64,000 nt of DNA from Pseudophaeobacter flagellatus. Lineage in GTDB: Bacteria; Pseudomonadota; Alphaproteobacteria; Rhodobacterales; Rhodobacteraceae. Below, piece after piece: positions 8,916 through 17,897 of the stretch. The DNA lies in NCBI RefSeq assembly GCF_021228235.1, contig NZ_JAJQRG010000002.1, positions 62,001-126,000 on the forward strand, in the 5' to 3' direction. The translations under genes were made by a program, and so were the position numbers. Every line of letters begins with the position of its first letter. The first letter of the stretch is position 1. Under the pieces are notes generated by a model. The model was not told the DNA's origin. It was given only the letters and a program-made list of their open reading frames with translations, and did not search any database.

Positions 8916-10355
8916 ATGATTGAGAAACGCGACTTTTACATCAACGGTGCGTGGGTGGCCCCCGCACAAGCACATGATTTCGAAGTGATCGACCCCTCTA
9001 CCGAAGAGGCCTGCGCGGTAATCTCGCTGGGCGATCAGGCCGATACCGACGCCGCCGTCGCCGCCGCCAAGGCCGCGCTGCCCGGTTGGATGGCCACCCC
9101 GGTGGCAGAGCGGATTGCCCTGGTGGAAAAACTGCTCGAGATCTATGCCAAACGCGGCGATGAAATGGCCGAAGCGATGTCTCTGGAGATGGGTGCCCCC
9201 ATTTCAATGGCACGTAGCCAGCAGGTTGGCGCCGGCAGCTACCACCTGGACAACTTCATCAAAGAGGCCAAGGCCTTTGCCTTTGAAGAGCCTCTGGGCG
9301 ATCACGCCCCCAATGACCGCATCATCCACGAAGCAGTTGGCGTTGCAGCGCTGATCACCCCTTGGAACTGGCCGATGAATCAGGTCACCCTGAAGGTGGG
9401 AGCGGCGGCAGTTGCCGGCTGTACCATGGTGCTGAAGCCGTCTGAGCAAAGCCCGCTGAACGCGATCCTGTTTGCCGAAATGATGGACGAGGCCGGCTTC
9501 CCCAAAGGTGTCTTCAACCTGGTCAATGGTGATGGCGTTGGCGTTGGCTCACAGCTGAGCGCCCATCCCGATGTGGATATGGTGTCTTTCACCGGCTCCA
9601 CCCGCGCGGGCACCGCGATTTCCAAAGCCGCCGCAGATACCCTGAAAAAGGTACATCTGGAGCTGGGCGGCAAAGGGGCTAACCTGGTGTTTGACGATGC
9701 CGATGAAAAGGCGGTCAAACGCGGCGTGTTGAGCATGATGAACAACACCGGCCAAAGCTGCAACGCGCCAAGCCGGATGTTGGTGCAAAAGGGCGTCTAT
9801 GACCAGGCCGTCGCCACCGCCGCCGAAGTGGCCGCCAAGGTATCCGTTGGTCCGTCCTCAAACGAAGGCCGCCACATCGGCCCAGTGGTCAACGAGGTGC
9901 AGTGGAACAAGATTCAGGACCTGATCCAAAAGGGCATTGATGAAGGTGCCAAGCTGGTCGCCGGCGGCACCGGACGCCCCGAAGGGCTGAACAAGGGCTT
10001 TTACGTCAAGCCCACGGTCTTTGCCGATGTGAACAACCAGATGGTTGTCGCACGCGAAGAAATCTTTGGCCCGGTCCTGAGCATCATCCCCTTTGAAACC
10101 GAAGAGGAAGCCATCGAGATCGCCAATGATACCCCCTATGGGCTGACCAACTATGTGCAGACCCAGGACAGCGCCCGCGCCAATCGCCTGGCCCGCGTTT
10201 TGCGGTCTGGCATGGTTGAAATCAACGGCAAGTCCCGCAGCGCCGGCGCGCCCTTTGGTGGTATGAAACAGTCCGGCAATGGCCGCGAAGGTGGTCGCTG
10301 GGGTATCGAAGACTTTCTTGAGGTCAAATCGGTGGGCGGCTGGACGCCAGAATAA
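8916..10355 (+). CDS. NAD(P)-dependent aldehyde dehydrogenase
   Basis: A 479-residue aldehyde dehydrogenase that oxidises an aldehyde to the acid. The catalytic thiol is Cys282 in NTGQSCNAPS and the general base is Glu249 in LELGGKGANLVF. The Rossmann region holds TPWNWPMNQ and SFTGSTRAG. The ATG at 8916 follows GGGAGA at 8904-8909; longer in-frame starts upstream are not supported by homology. Substrate is not deducible: the family includes broad-range and betaine-aldehyde-like enzymes. There is no operon partner; a hairpin follows the gene. Confidence 0.92.
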   Translation: MIEKRDFYINGAWVAPAQAHDFEVIDPSTEEACAVISLGDQADTDAAVAAAKAALPGWMATPVAERIALVEKLLEIYAKRGDEMAEAMSLEMGAPISMARSQQVGAGSYHLDNFIKEAKAFAFEEPLGDHAPNDRIIHEAVGVAALITPWNWPMNQVTLKVGAAAVAGCTMVLKPSEQSPLNAILFAEMMDEAGFPKGVFNLVNGDGVGVGSQLSAHPDVDMVSFTGSTRAGTAISKAAADTLKKVHLELGGKGANLVFDDADEKAVKRGVLSMMNNTGQSCNAPSRMLVQKGVYDQAVATAAEVAAKVSVGPSSNEGRHIGPVVNEVQWNKIQDLIQKGIDEGAKLVAGGTGRPEGLNKGFYVKPTVFADVNNQMVVAREEIFGPVLSIIPFETEEEAIEIANDTPYGLTNYVQTQDSARANRLARVLRSGMVEINGKSRSAGAPFGGMKQSGNGREGGRWGIEDFLEVKSVGGWTPE

Positions 10356-10401
10356 GGTCAGCGCCGCCGCCAAACTGCGGCTGGCGCAGCGATAAACCCA
10401 T

Positions 10402-10432
10402 GCAAAGGCCGCCCATCTTGGACGGCCTTTGC
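10402..10432. terminator. Hairpin after the aldehyde dehydrogenase gene
   Basis: GCAAAGGCCG (10402-10411) pairs perfectly with CGGCCTTTGC (10423-10432) across an eleven-base loop. No T-run follows on either strand, so termination would be weak. It lies between the convergent dehydrogenase and glyoxalase-related genes and may serve both. Confidence 0.5.
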
Positions 10433-10476
10433 TGTGTTCGCGCCAACGGTGATCCTGCCGCTGCGCCCGGATATCG

Positions 10477-10920
10477 TCATGCCTTGGCGGCCCCTTCGAC
10501 CACCAGCTGCGGCACCCCATCCGACGTCTTGAGCGTCGAACAGCCATCCCAGCCGATCACCCCCCGAACCCGTTGCCGCAACGAGGAAAAGCTTTCAAAG
10601 CGCACCACATCCACGGGGGTATCGAAATGCAGGACAACTTGGCGGCTTTCGCCGTCTCCCATCAGGGTCAGGCTGCGCACCTCGCCGGTAAAGGCCTGCC
10701 CCAGATAGCGCCCGCGCACATGATCGCCAACGCGCAGCTGCAACCGGTTCCCGGCCCGCGCCTGCAGGGTGTTCCAATCGCGGGCGCCATATTGCTGCGC
10801 CACCAGTTCCAGAGATTGCGAATGGGCCACGGCAACGCCGCTAGACTTAAGCTGCTGTCGCAGTCGCTTTGCCTGGAGCTTCAACGCATCCACAGGCGGT
10901 ATGTTAGAAAAATCAGTCAT
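10477..10920 (-). CDS. Glyoxalase-superfamily-related protein
   Basis: A 147-residue protein whose N-terminal part (DALKLQAKRLRQQL, then SHSQSLELVAQQYGARDWNTLQARAG) matches the small helical domain found in proteins annotated as glyoxalase-superfamily or glyoxalase-related. The C-terminal half (about 65-147) is a beta-rich segment beginning GDHVRGRYLGQAFTGEV that I cannot assign. It has no visible metal-binding glyoxalase ligands, so enzymatic activity is doubtful. It is alone on the minus strand, back to back with the fucosyltransferase gene. Confidence 0.6.
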   Translation of the reverse strand: MTDFSNIPPVDALKLQAKRLRQQLKSSGVAVAHSQSLELVAQQYGARDWNTLQARAGNRLQLRVGDHVRGRYLGQAFTGEVRSLTLMGDGESRQVVLHFDTPVDVVRFESFSSLRQRVRGVIGWDGCSTLKTSDGVPQLVVEGAAKA

Positions 10921-11197
10921 CTGTATATCGTCCCAAAAGGCACGCAGGTCATGATGGGGGCCGCATTGCCATCCAGCGCGCCAGAGATATGAGCGATAGA
11001 TGTGATCTTGGTCTCTAGGGTTTCACCATGGCCCCGACAGGGCTGCGGCAGGCAGGGAACCCAAACCTTGCGCCCCCTTACGGCACTCGCCCGCTTTGCG
11101 TCAAGCCTCATGCCGCCGCCCTCGCGCAGGCCAGAACTGGTCAAACCGGAATATTCGCTCTATTCACAAAGGCGCACAAGCCGGGAAGGACCCTGTC

Positions 11198-12046
11198 ATG
11201 ATCACCGCTCGCCTGCATGGCCGTCTTGGCAACCAGATGTTTCAATACGCAGCCGCCCGCGCCCTGGCGCACCGCCTGCACTGCCCTGTGGCGCTGGACA
11301 GCCGCGGTGCCGAACGGCGCGGAGAGGGAGTGCTGACACGGGTCTTTGATCTGCCCCTCACCCCGCCCGCCCCCCTGCCGCCACTGAAAGACGAAGCGCT
11401 GCTGCGCTATGCCCTGTGGCGCGGATTGGGGCTGGCACCAAAGTTTCGCCGCGAGCGCGGGCTGGGCTATAACCCCGCATTTGAAAACTGGGGCGATGAC
11501 AGCTATCTGCATGGCTATTGGCAGAGCGAGCGCTACTTCGCCGGTATCGCGAACCAGATTCGCGCCGATTTCACCTTTCCCGAAGTCTCAAATACCCAGA
11601 ACGCCGAGATGGCGGCGCAGATCACCGGCGATAACGCCATCTCACTGCATGTGCGGCGCGGCGATTATGTGGCCCTCTCGGCCCATGTGCTCTGCGATCA
11701 GGCCTATTACGAAGCGGCACTGGCGCGCCTTCTGGACGGGCTGGCCGGTGGGGATCCCACAGTCTATGTGTTTTCGGATGATCCCGACTGGGCCAAGGCC
11801 AATCTGCCGCTGCCCTGTCGCAAGGTCGTTGTCGATTTCAACGGGCCGGAGACCGATTTTGAAGACATGCGCCTGATGAGCCTGTGCCAGCATAATATCA
11901 TCGGCAACAGCTCTTTTTCCTGGTGGGCCGCCTGGCTGAACCAGAATCCGCAGAAACGGGTGGCTGGGCCGGCCAACTGGTTTGGCGACCCCAAATTGCA
12001 CAACCCTGATATTTTGCCGCCAGACTGGCTGAAGATCAGCCCCTGA
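11198..12046 (+). CDS. Alpha-1,2-fucosyltransferase-like (GT11)
   Basis: A 282-residue GT11 enzyme that would transfer fucose from GDP-fucose to a terminal galactose of a surface glycan. The family signature HVRRGDYV lies near residue 150, the N-terminal block GRLGNQMFQYAAARALA is clear, and the C-terminal block NSSFSWWAAWLN is present. The ATG at 11198 was chosen because the GT11 N-terminus begins here and GGAAGGA stands upstream; a longer frame from 11096 is unsupported. No GDP-fucose synthesis genes are nearby. Confidence 0.87.
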   Translation: MITARLHGRLGNQMFQYAAARALAHRLHCPVALDSRGAERRGEGVLTRVFDLPLTPPAPLPPLKDEALLRYALWRGLGLAPKFRRERGLGYNPAFENWGDDSYLHGYWQSERYFAGIANQIRADFTFPEVSNTQNAEMAAQITGDNAISLHVRRGDYVALSAHVLCDQAYYEAALARLLDGLAGGDPTVYVFSDDPDWAKANLPLPCRKVVVDFNGPETDFEDMRLMSLCQHNIIGNSSFSWWAAWLNQNPQKRVAGPANWFGDPKLHNPDILPPDWLKISP

Positions 12047-12076
12047 TGCCCTGTCGCTGATCTGGCGCTGATTCGG

Positions 12077-12730
12077 CTAGAAATCCGCCTTGGCGCGGAA
12101 CTTCATCGACAGGCTACTGTCCGGGTGCTTGATCCGGAGCTCTTCGGAATGCAGCATCATCCGATCATAATCCAACCCCGCGCCACTGGCATAGAGCGGA
12201 TCGCCCAGAATCGCATGGCCCAGCGCCAGCATATGCACCCGCAGCTGATGGGTCCGCCCGGTCTTGGGCGTCAGGCGGACACGGGTTTCACCCTCGCCAA
12301 ATTTCACCACCCGGTACTCGGTCAAGGCGGGTTTCCCCGTGTCATGGCAGACCATCTGGCGCGGCCGATTGGGCCAATCCACGATCATCGGCAGATCGAC
12401 CTCTCCGGCCCTTGGCTCTAGCCGCCCGGCAAGACGCGCCACATAGACCTTGCGCGCAGTACGTTTTTCAAACTGCATCGACAGATGTCGCTGCGCATGC
12501 GGCGTGACGCCAAAAACCAGAACCCCCGAGGTATCGCGGTCCAGCCGATGCACCAGCAGGGCCTCGGGGAAAACCGCTTGCACCCGTGTGAGCAGGCAAT
12601 CCGCAAGATGCGCACCACGTCCGGGAACGCTGAGCAAACCTGCGGGCTTGTTGACCACCAGAATCTGGGCGTCATGATGCAGGATCTCCAGTGGGTCCTG
12701 CGGCGGGGTATAGTCACTTGAAACTGCCAT
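12077..12730 (-). CDS. RluA-family RNA pseudouridine synthase
   Basis: A 217-residue pseudouridine synthase of the RluA group that isomerises uridine in tRNA or 23S rRNA. The catalytic aspartate is Asp64 in HRLDRDTSG; the later blocks TPKTGRTHQLRVHM and GHAILGDPLYA are intact. There is no N-terminal S4 domain, so it resembles RluA rather than RluC or RluD; the exact target is open. The ATG at 12730 gives the usual short N-terminus; an ATG at 12766 is possible. The gene converges on the fucosyltransferase gene. Confidence 0.9.
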   Translation of the reverse strand: MAVSSDYTPPQDPLEILHHDAQILVVNKPAGLLSVPGRGAHLADCLLTRVQAVFPEALLVHRLDRDTSGVLVFGVTPHAQRHLSMQFEKRTARKVYVARLAGRLEPRAGEVDLPMIVDWPNRPRQMVCHDTGKPALTEYRVVKFGEGETRVRLTPKTGRTHQLRVHMLALGHAILGDPLYASGAGLDYDRMMLHSEELRIKHPDSSLSMKFRAKADF

Positions 12731-12843
12731 GAGCGCCTGCCTACTGCGCCTTGCTGTCCAGGGCAAGTTCCCGCAACGTCGCGCTTGCCCCGCAGGCCGC
12801 TAAACGCAAGCATCACAGCAAGCAATCCAAGGGAGAGAAGACA

Positions 12844-13254
12844 ATGCACCCAACCATCACCCGCATGCAGGAGGTCGTCGCCAAGGGCGAGGAAACCGCC
12901 ATCGCCGAGCTGCTGGCCGAAGACGTGCGTTTTCTGCCGCCTACCTATTGGAAAACCTGGACTGGACGCGCACCTGTTGCCGCTGTTCTGGGCCATGTCG
13001 GGCAGATCTTCTTGGATTTCCGCTATCGCCGGATCATGGGCGAAGGTGCCGATTGGGCCCTTGAGTTCCAGTGCAAGGTCGGTGATCTGGACTGCGTCGG
13101 CGTTGACCTGATCACGCTGAATGATGCCGGGTTGATCCAGACCTTCGAGGTGGTAATGCGCCCCCATAAAACGATTGGGGCGCTACGCGACGCGATCAAT
13201 GCACGGGTCCAGACAGATGCCCGCTTTCTAGACTTCCGCAAGGCGCTCAGCTAG
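12844..13254 (+). CDS. NTF2-like (SnoaL-type) fold protein
   Basis: A 136-residue protein that reads like the nuclear transport factor 2-like superfamily: an N-terminal helical pair (MHPTITRMQEVVAKGEETAI) followed by strands with VRFLPPTYWKTWTGR and a C-terminal sheet. Members range from small enzymes such as SnoaL cyclases to binding proteins, so no reaction can be given. The ATG at 12844 has GGGAGAAG six bases upstream. It is convergent with rarD and divergent from the RluA-type gene. Confidence 0.7.
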   Translation: MHPTITRMQEVVAKGEETAIAELLAEDVRFLPPTYWKTWTGRAPVAAVLGHVGQIFLDFRYRRIMGEGADWALEFQCKVGDLDCVGVDLITLNDAGLIQTFEVVMRPHKTIGALRDAINARVQTDARFLDFRKALS

Positions 13255-13270
13255 AAAGATCCGCCCCCGC

Positions 13271-13295
13271 GGCCAGGCGCAAAGCGCGCTTGGCC
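13271..13295. terminator. Hairpin between convergent NTF2-like and rarD genes
   Basis: GGCCA (13271-13275) pairs with TGGCC (13291-13295), and GCGC (13277-13280) pairs with GCGC (13284-13287) inside it. It sits in the 50-base gap between two convergent stop codons and lacks a T-run on both sides. A shared weak terminator is likely. Confidence 0.4.
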
Positions 13296-13304
13296 AGGGT
13301 GGCC

Positions 13305-14210
13305 TCAGGCGAGGGTCTTTGCCGGGCTGCGCCAGTTGCGGATCAATGGGATCGAATAGATCACCAAGGCCGCCCAGATCATCGGGAAGGCAATCATCCG
13401 GGCGCGGCCGAATTCTTCTCCGAAAACAAAAACCGCGATCAAGAAGATCATTGTTGGCGCGATATATTGTAAAATCCCGATGGTCGAAAGCCGCAGCAAT
13501 TTCGCCCCATTGGCATAAACGATCAGCGGCACCGCCGTCACCAAGCCACAGCCCATCAGCAGCCAGACATCAACGCCCTGAAAATTCGTTGTCCCAGTGA
13601 CAGAGGCATAGACCAGATAGCCCAGCGCAGGCGGTGTCAGGATCAGCACCTCCAGCATAAAGCCCTGATTGGGGCCAACCGGCAGCCGCTTTTTGAAAAA
13701 GGCATAAAACCCCCAGCTGAGCGTGAGCCCAATGGCTGCCAGCGGCACGCGCCCGGCCTCAAGCGTCAACACCAGAACCCCGGCCGCCGCCAGGGCAATG
13801 GCCGCCAGCTGGGTGCGGCTCAGCTTTTCGCGCAGCAAGACTGCCCCCAGGGCGATACTGAACAGCGGGTTGATGTAATAGCCCAATGCGGCATCCAGCG
13901 CATGTCCAGCCGAAATGGACCAGACATAGATCCCCCAGTTGATGGAAATCAGCGCCGCCGTCACGCAGGCCATCCCAAGAGTATGCGGATTGGTCAGCGC
14001 CGTGCGCAGATCACGAGTACGCCCCAGAAAAACCAGCAAGACACCGGCCACCGGCACCGACCACAGCACCCGATGTGCCACCACCTCGGCTGCGGGCACG
14101 TGATCCAAGAGCTTCATATAAAGCGGCAAAAAACCCCAGAGCAGATAGGCCGTGATGGCAAAGGCCAGCCCCTGGGGGGTATCAACATTCTCGCGCGCAT
14201 TCTGGGTCAT
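13305..14210 (-). CDS. rarD: RarD-type EamA-family transporter
   Basis: A 301-residue inner-membrane protein with about ten hydrophobic helices in two EamA (DMT) repeats. The N-terminal GLAFAITAYLLWGFLPLYMK and the block NWGIYVWSI, followed by SLGYYINPL-like sequence, are the usual RarD pattern. RarD was first named for chloramphenicol sensitivity; its physiological substrate is unknown. The start at 14210 has a perfect AGGAGG at good spacing; an ATG at 14246 in the same frame is less likely. Confidence 0.9.
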   Translation of the reverse strand: MTQNARENVDTPQGLAFAITAYLLWGFLPLYMKLLDHVPAAEVVAHRVLWSVPVAGVLLVFLGRTRDLRTALTNPHTLGMACVTAALISINWGIYVWSISAGHALDAALGYYINPLFSIALGAVLLREKLSRTQLAAIALAAAGVLVLTLEAGRVPLAAIGLTLSWGFYAFFKKRLPVGPNQGFMLEVLILTPPALGYLVYASVTGTTNFQGVDVWLLMGCGLVTAVPLIVYANGAKLLRLSTIGILQYIAPTMIFLIAVFVFGEEFGRARMIAFPMIWAALVIYSIPLIRNWRSPAKTLA

Positions 14211-14303
14211 CTGTGCCTCCTGTGACGCACCTTTATCGCAGGTCATCCAGAAAGAAGAAGCACAGATTATGTGATCCTGACATCACAGATCGTGATGGTG
14301 GGA

Positions 14304-14729
14304 TCATTCGGGATTTTCCGCAAGAATGGCATCGAAACGGTCTTTCGCCCGGTGCGGAAGATCGGCGGGAAATATGGTTTCAGGGCTGTCGCCGACTTCG
14401 ATCAGCATCACCATGCCCATGGCAAAATGCGGCGAGCATTTGATCCCGTAGCCTCCCGGAATCGTCAACGTCACCGTAAATTCTTCGTTGATCTGACTCT
14501 TGAACGGCACGGCACCTTTGGGCGTCATGCCGTCGATGGTCGCGGCATTATGGCCCGGTTGCACGGGGATGAAACGCACCTTGTCGCCGGGGGCAATCCG
14601 CAGAAAATCCGGTTCATAGACCATCGGACCGCGCGCGTTGCGCGTATACATCTGCACCTCGTGCGTCTCGGCCCAGACAGGCTGCGCGGTTAGGAAGATC
14701 AGGGAGGTCAGCAGCAAAATGGGTTTCAT
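14304..14729 (-). CDS. Pseudoazurin (type I blue copper protein)
   Basis: A 141-residue periplasmic cupredoxin. Residues 1-20 are a signal peptide ending before ETHEVQMY. The four type I copper ligands fit pseudoazurin exactly: His60 (in PGHNA), Cys98, His101 and Met106 (in KCSPHFAMGM), with the His-Cys spacing of 38 found in the classical protein. Pseudoazurins carry electrons to nitrite reductase, nitrous oxide reductase and other periplasmic enzymes; none is encoded here. The gene begins only four bases after the stop of the ABC ATPase gene, with GAGGAG as ribosome-binding site, so it looks like the last gene of the riboswitch-controlled transporter operon. That pairing is unusual. Confidence 0.93.
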   Translation of the reverse strand: MKPILLLTSLIFLTAQPVWAETHEVQMYTRNARGPMVYEPDFLRIAPGDKVRFIPVQPGHNAATIDGMTPKGAVPFKSQINEEFTVTLTIPGGYGIKCSPHFAMGMVMLIEVGDSPETIFPADLPHRAKDRFDAILAENPE

Positions 14730-14733
14730 CTGT

Positions 14734-15501
14734 TCACTCCTCGAGACATTGAAAACGAAAGACGGTTGCGTCATCGGCAGGGTCGCGCAGCCGGGTGGCC
14801 CTTACGCGAAAGATAGAGGCAAGCCGCGCAGTGGTCAGCACATCCTCGGGGGGGCCGCACGCGACCAACCGCCCCGCTTCCATCACGCCAAGGCGATCGC
14901 ATCTCATCGCCTGATTGAGATCATGCAGCGCCATAACAACCGTCACCGGCAAATCACCCACCAACCGCAATAGCGACAGCTGGTGGTGGATATCCAGGTG
15001 ATTGGTCGGCTCGTCCAGCATCATAAGGCGCGGTCGCTGCGCCAGGGCCCGCGCGATCTGGACGCGCTGGCGTTCACCACCCGAAAGCGTTGCCCAGCTG
15101 TGCCCTGCCATATCGGCCATGTCCACGGCCGCCAACGATTCCGCCACGATGACCCGATCCTGTGCACCAAAGGGCGCCAGCGCCGAGAGCCAGGGCGTGC
15201 GGCCAAGCTCGACCACATCGCGCACCGAAAGCGCCTCGGAGGTTTCGGCAATCTGTTCCACAACTGCAATCTGCTGGGCAATGTCACGCCTGCTAAGGCT
15301 GGTCAGAGGATCACCGTCCAGCAAAACGGCGCCAAAGGGCCGCGCCAGAAGCCCCGCCAAAAGACGCAAGAGTGTAGACTTGCCAGAGCCGTTTGGACCA
15401 ATCAGGCCGAATGTCTCGCCCGGGGCGATCTCAAGCGAGACCTCCTGAACGATGCGCCGTGATCCTGCCGCCCAACCGACGGATTTCGCTGCCAATCTCA
15501 C
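14734..15501 (-). CDS. Corrinoid/iron-siderophore-type ABC transporter ATPase (BtuD-like)
   Basis: A 255-residue ABC ATPase of the FecE/BtuD type that powers the inner-membrane importer encoded upstream. Walker A is GPNGSGKST at about 35-43, the signature is LSGGERQR and Walker B is LMMLDEPTNHLD. I place the start at a GTG at 15501: its GTGA overlaps the permease stop, GGAGG lies upstream, and the homology begins there. A longer upstream frame is unrelated. The cobalamin riboswitch ahead of the operon argues for a corrinoid (cobalamin or cobinamide) cargo rather than iron. Confidence 0.9.
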   Translation of the reverse strand: MRLAAKSVGWAAGSRRIVQEVSLEIAPGETFGLIGPNGSGKSTLLRLLAGLLARPFGAVLLDGDPLTSLSRRDIAQQIAVVEQIAETSEALSVRDVVELGRTPWLSALAPFGAQDRVIVAESLAAVDMADMAGHSWATLSGGERQRVQIARALAQRPRLMMLDEPTNHLDIHHQLSLLRLVGDLPVTVVMALHDLNQAMRCDRLGVMEAGRLVACGPPEDVLTTARLASIFRVRATRLRDPADDATVFRFQCLEE

Positions 15502-16538
15502 AGCCGCCTCCGGCTGTGCACAAGGATCATCGCAAAGCCCGGCGCACCGACCAGCGCTGTGACCACGCCGATCGGGACAACCTGACCGGGGATCAGCATC
15601 CGCGAGGCGATATCCGCCGCGATCAGAAAAACAGCCCCCGCCAGCGCCGAGGCGGGCACCAGCCGCGCGTGCCGCGGACCGACGATGAAGCGCATGGCAT
15701 GCGGGATTACAAGGCCGACAAATCCGATGGATCCAACCAGGCTGACCATGGTCGCGGTCATCAGCGTCACGGCACCGATCAGCACAATCTGAACCTGGCG
15801 AACCGGCACGCCCAGCGATGCCGCCGAAGAAACGCCGAAGGAAAACGCATCCATCGCGCGCGCGAACCACAGGCAGATCAGAAAGCCGATTATCGCGACG
15901 GGCGCCGCCAGCATGACATCCGGCCAGCGCACGCCAGACAGATTGCCCAGCAGCCAGAACATGATGCCACGCGCCTGTTCCGCGTTCGCCGACTTGGCGA
16001 TAAGAAAGGAGGTCAACGCGTTGAAAAGCTGCGAACCGGCGATGCCCGCAAGCACAAGCTGCGCCGAACCGCCCCCCGCAGCCCGCGCCAGCGCCGCCAC
16101 CACGACAAACGACAAGGTAGCGCCGATAAAGGCCCCGCCCGAGATCCCGAGCAACCCGCCACCGACGCCAAGGATAGTCACGGCCACCGCACCTGCACCG
16201 GCCCCCGCAGATACGCCCAAAAGATAGGGATCCGCCAAGGCATTGCGTACCAAAGCCTGTAAAACAACGCCCGACAGGGCAAGGCCCGCGCCACAGCCCG
16301 CAGCGACCAGGGTGCGCGGCAGCCGGTAGCTCCAGATTATACCTGCGTCGATGGGATCAAGGATTAAACCGGCATCCCAAAGACGGTTTGCAAAGACCGC
16401 CGCCACCGTCGAAAGCGGCAGCGGCGTTTCACCGATGACAACCCCAGCCAGGATTGCCAGGATCAATACGGCTGGCCCCTGTGTAACCCACAGCCCAAAC
16501 GAGCGCCGAAAACCGCTGGGAGCAGCCGCATCCGTCAT
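15498..16538 (-). CDS. FecCD/BtuC-type ABC transporter permease
   Basis: A 346-residue permease with about ten transmembrane helices, homologous to BtuC, FecC/D and FhuB. Family blocks include LPRTLVAAGCGAGLALSG and GLVIPHAMRFIVGPRHARL. It would form the channel for corrinoid crossing the inner membrane with the ATPase that follows. Its ATG overlaps the stop of the binding-protein gene by four bases, and its own stop overlaps the GTG of the ATPase, so the three are translationally coupled. Confidence 0.92.
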   Translation of the reverse strand: MTDAAAPSGFRRSFGLWVTQGPAVLILAILAGVVIGETPLPLSTVAAVFANRLWDAGLILDPIDAGIIWSYRLPRTLVAAGCGAGLALSGVVLQALVRNALADPYLLGVSAGAGAGAVAVTILGVGGGLLGISGGAFIGATLSFVVVAALARAAGGGSAQLVLAGIAGSQLFNALTSFLIAKSANAEQARGIMFWLLGNLSGVRWPDVMLAAPVAIIGFLICLWFARAMDAFSFGVSSAASLGVPVRQVQIVLIGAVTLMTATMVSLVGSIGFVGLVIPHAMRFIVGPRHARLVPASALAGAVFLIAADIASRMLIPGQVVPIGVVTALVGAPGFAMILVHSRRRL

Positions 16539-17545
16539 TGCAGATCAAATTTCGGCAGGGCCTCGGCCAGCGTTTCAAGCGCCGTGATATTGCGGATCGA
16601 TGGATCCATCGAATGCGCATTCAGAATCACGATGCGGTCATTCTTTACCGCATCCATCTGGCTGGTCACCGGATCAGTCCTGAGGAATTCCAGCTTTTTC
16701 TCGACATCATCCGCCTCAAAGCGGCGCCTGTCCATCTCGGCCACCACGATGACGGAAGGATTCGCGCGGGCGATGGTTTCCCAGCCGACAACCGGCCATT
16801 CCTCGTCGCTTTCCACGACATTGCGCAGCCCAAGCTTGTCCATCATGTAGCCCGGAGGGCCCTTGCGACCGGCAACGTAGGGATCAATGTCCATCTCGGC
16901 CGACGAGAACCAGAAAACGGCCGAGGCGTCTTGCAGATCCAACTCAGCCGCCTTTGCAATGGCCGCAGCTTCGCGGGCCTTCAGATCCGCCAGCAAGACG
17001 TCGCCTTGGTCAGACACATCGAAGATCTGCGCAAGCTGGCTGACGCCTGCATAAATGCTGGCCATCTCAAACATGGCAGAGCGGGTTCCGTCCGATCCGG
17101 TGCTGTTGTCCTTGGCCCAGCAATCGGCGGGCAGAACAAAGGTCGGGATGCCAAGATCCGAGAATTGTTCGCGGGTGGCAACGATGCCTTGCGGGCCGAT
17201 ATGCCATTCATATTGCACCACAACGATATCCGGGCGCTTGTCGACCACTGATTCGAAGCTGGGATCATTGTCCGCCAGTCGTTCGACACCCGCATTCAAT
17301 TCGGAAAATTCGGACAACACCTCGGTAAACCAGACCGATGTTCCCGCGACCTTGTCGCCAAGTCCAAGCGAATACAAAAGCTCGGTTCCGGCCTGACCGA
17401 CCGTCACCGCAGTCTTGGGGGCTGCATCGAAGGTGACCTCGACACCGCAATTTTCAATCGTCAAAGGATAGGTCGTCTGGGCCTGCGCCATCGGCGCAAA
17501 ACTGGCCACGCACAGCAGGGCCGCCGTCAGGAATCGGTAATACAT
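16535..17545 (-). CDS. Periplasmic binding protein of the corrinoid-type ABC transporter (BtuF-like)
   Basis: A 336-residue periplasmic binding protein with two lobes joined by a long helix, as in BtuF, FecB and FhuD. Residues 1-22 are a signal peptide ending in AQA. The N-lobe holds AVTVGQAGTELLYSLGLGDKV and the C-lobe NPSVIVVAEMDRRRFE. The ATG at 17545 follows GGAGA; the longer open frame upstream runs into the riboswitch leader and is not coding. The cargo is inferred to be a corrinoid because of the riboswitch; haem or siderophore binding cannot be excluded by sequence. Confidence 0.88.
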   Translation of the reverse strand: MYYRFLTAALLCVASFAPMAQAQTTYPLTIENCGVEVTFDAAPKTAVTVGQAGTELLYSLGLGDKVAGTSVWFTEVLSEFSELNAGVERLADNDPSFESVVDKRPDIVVVQYEWHIGPQGIVATREQFSDLGIPTFVLPADCWAKDNSTGSDGTRSAMFEMASIYAGVSQLAQIFDVSDQGDVLLADLKAREAAAIAKAAELDLQDASAVFWFSSAEMDIDPYVAGRKGPPGYMMDKLGLRNVVESDEEWPVVGWETIARANPSVIVVAEMDRRRFEADDVEKKLEFLRTDPVTSQMDAVKNDRIVILNAHSMDPSIRNITALETLAEALPKFDLQ

Positions 17546-17730
17546 TGTTTGTCTCCAGAGGGTGATGCGACCAGAAACAAAGAAGGAATGGCGAACCCGT
17601 GGCTGACCAATACGGCACCCGAAAGGGGCGACGCATAGGCACTGGCGATGGCAGGTACCGGGGGGCACCGCAGGATTAATCTCATTCGACACCTCCCCGG
17701 ACTCCCCGCCCGGGCCGCGTTGCATTCAGT

Positions 17731-17897
17731 GTCGGCAGGTCTCCTGACTTGCGAGTCATCACAGCAGCGGCCTTCCCATGGCACGGTGGCCACAGTGGCA
17801 TTATCGCTGCACGTTCATCGCCTACAGTTGCGGGGGCAGTTCCGGTTCACCGGCGAGCCGGTGGCGGATTCCCTTTTGATTCCTCACGGAAACCGAC
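17731..17897 (-). promoter_or_regulatory. Cobalamin (B12) riboswitch ahead of the ABC transporter
   Basis: Read on the minus strand this is a full cobalamin riboswitch. The core AACTGCCCCCGCAACTGTA, the GCCACTG and GGGAAGGC elements and the B12 box AGTCAGGAGACCTGCC (17749-17734) are all present in order. GTCGG (17897-17893) closes against CCGAC (17735-17731) as P1. It lies 186 bases upstream of the binding-protein start. When adenosylcobalamin is bound it should switch the transporter operon off. Confidence 0.95.

Noticed and set aside
14734-15501. Iron-siderophore specificity for the ABC transporter
   Set aside because: The proteins alone would allow it, but the cobalamin riboswitch in front of the operon favours a corrinoid cargo.
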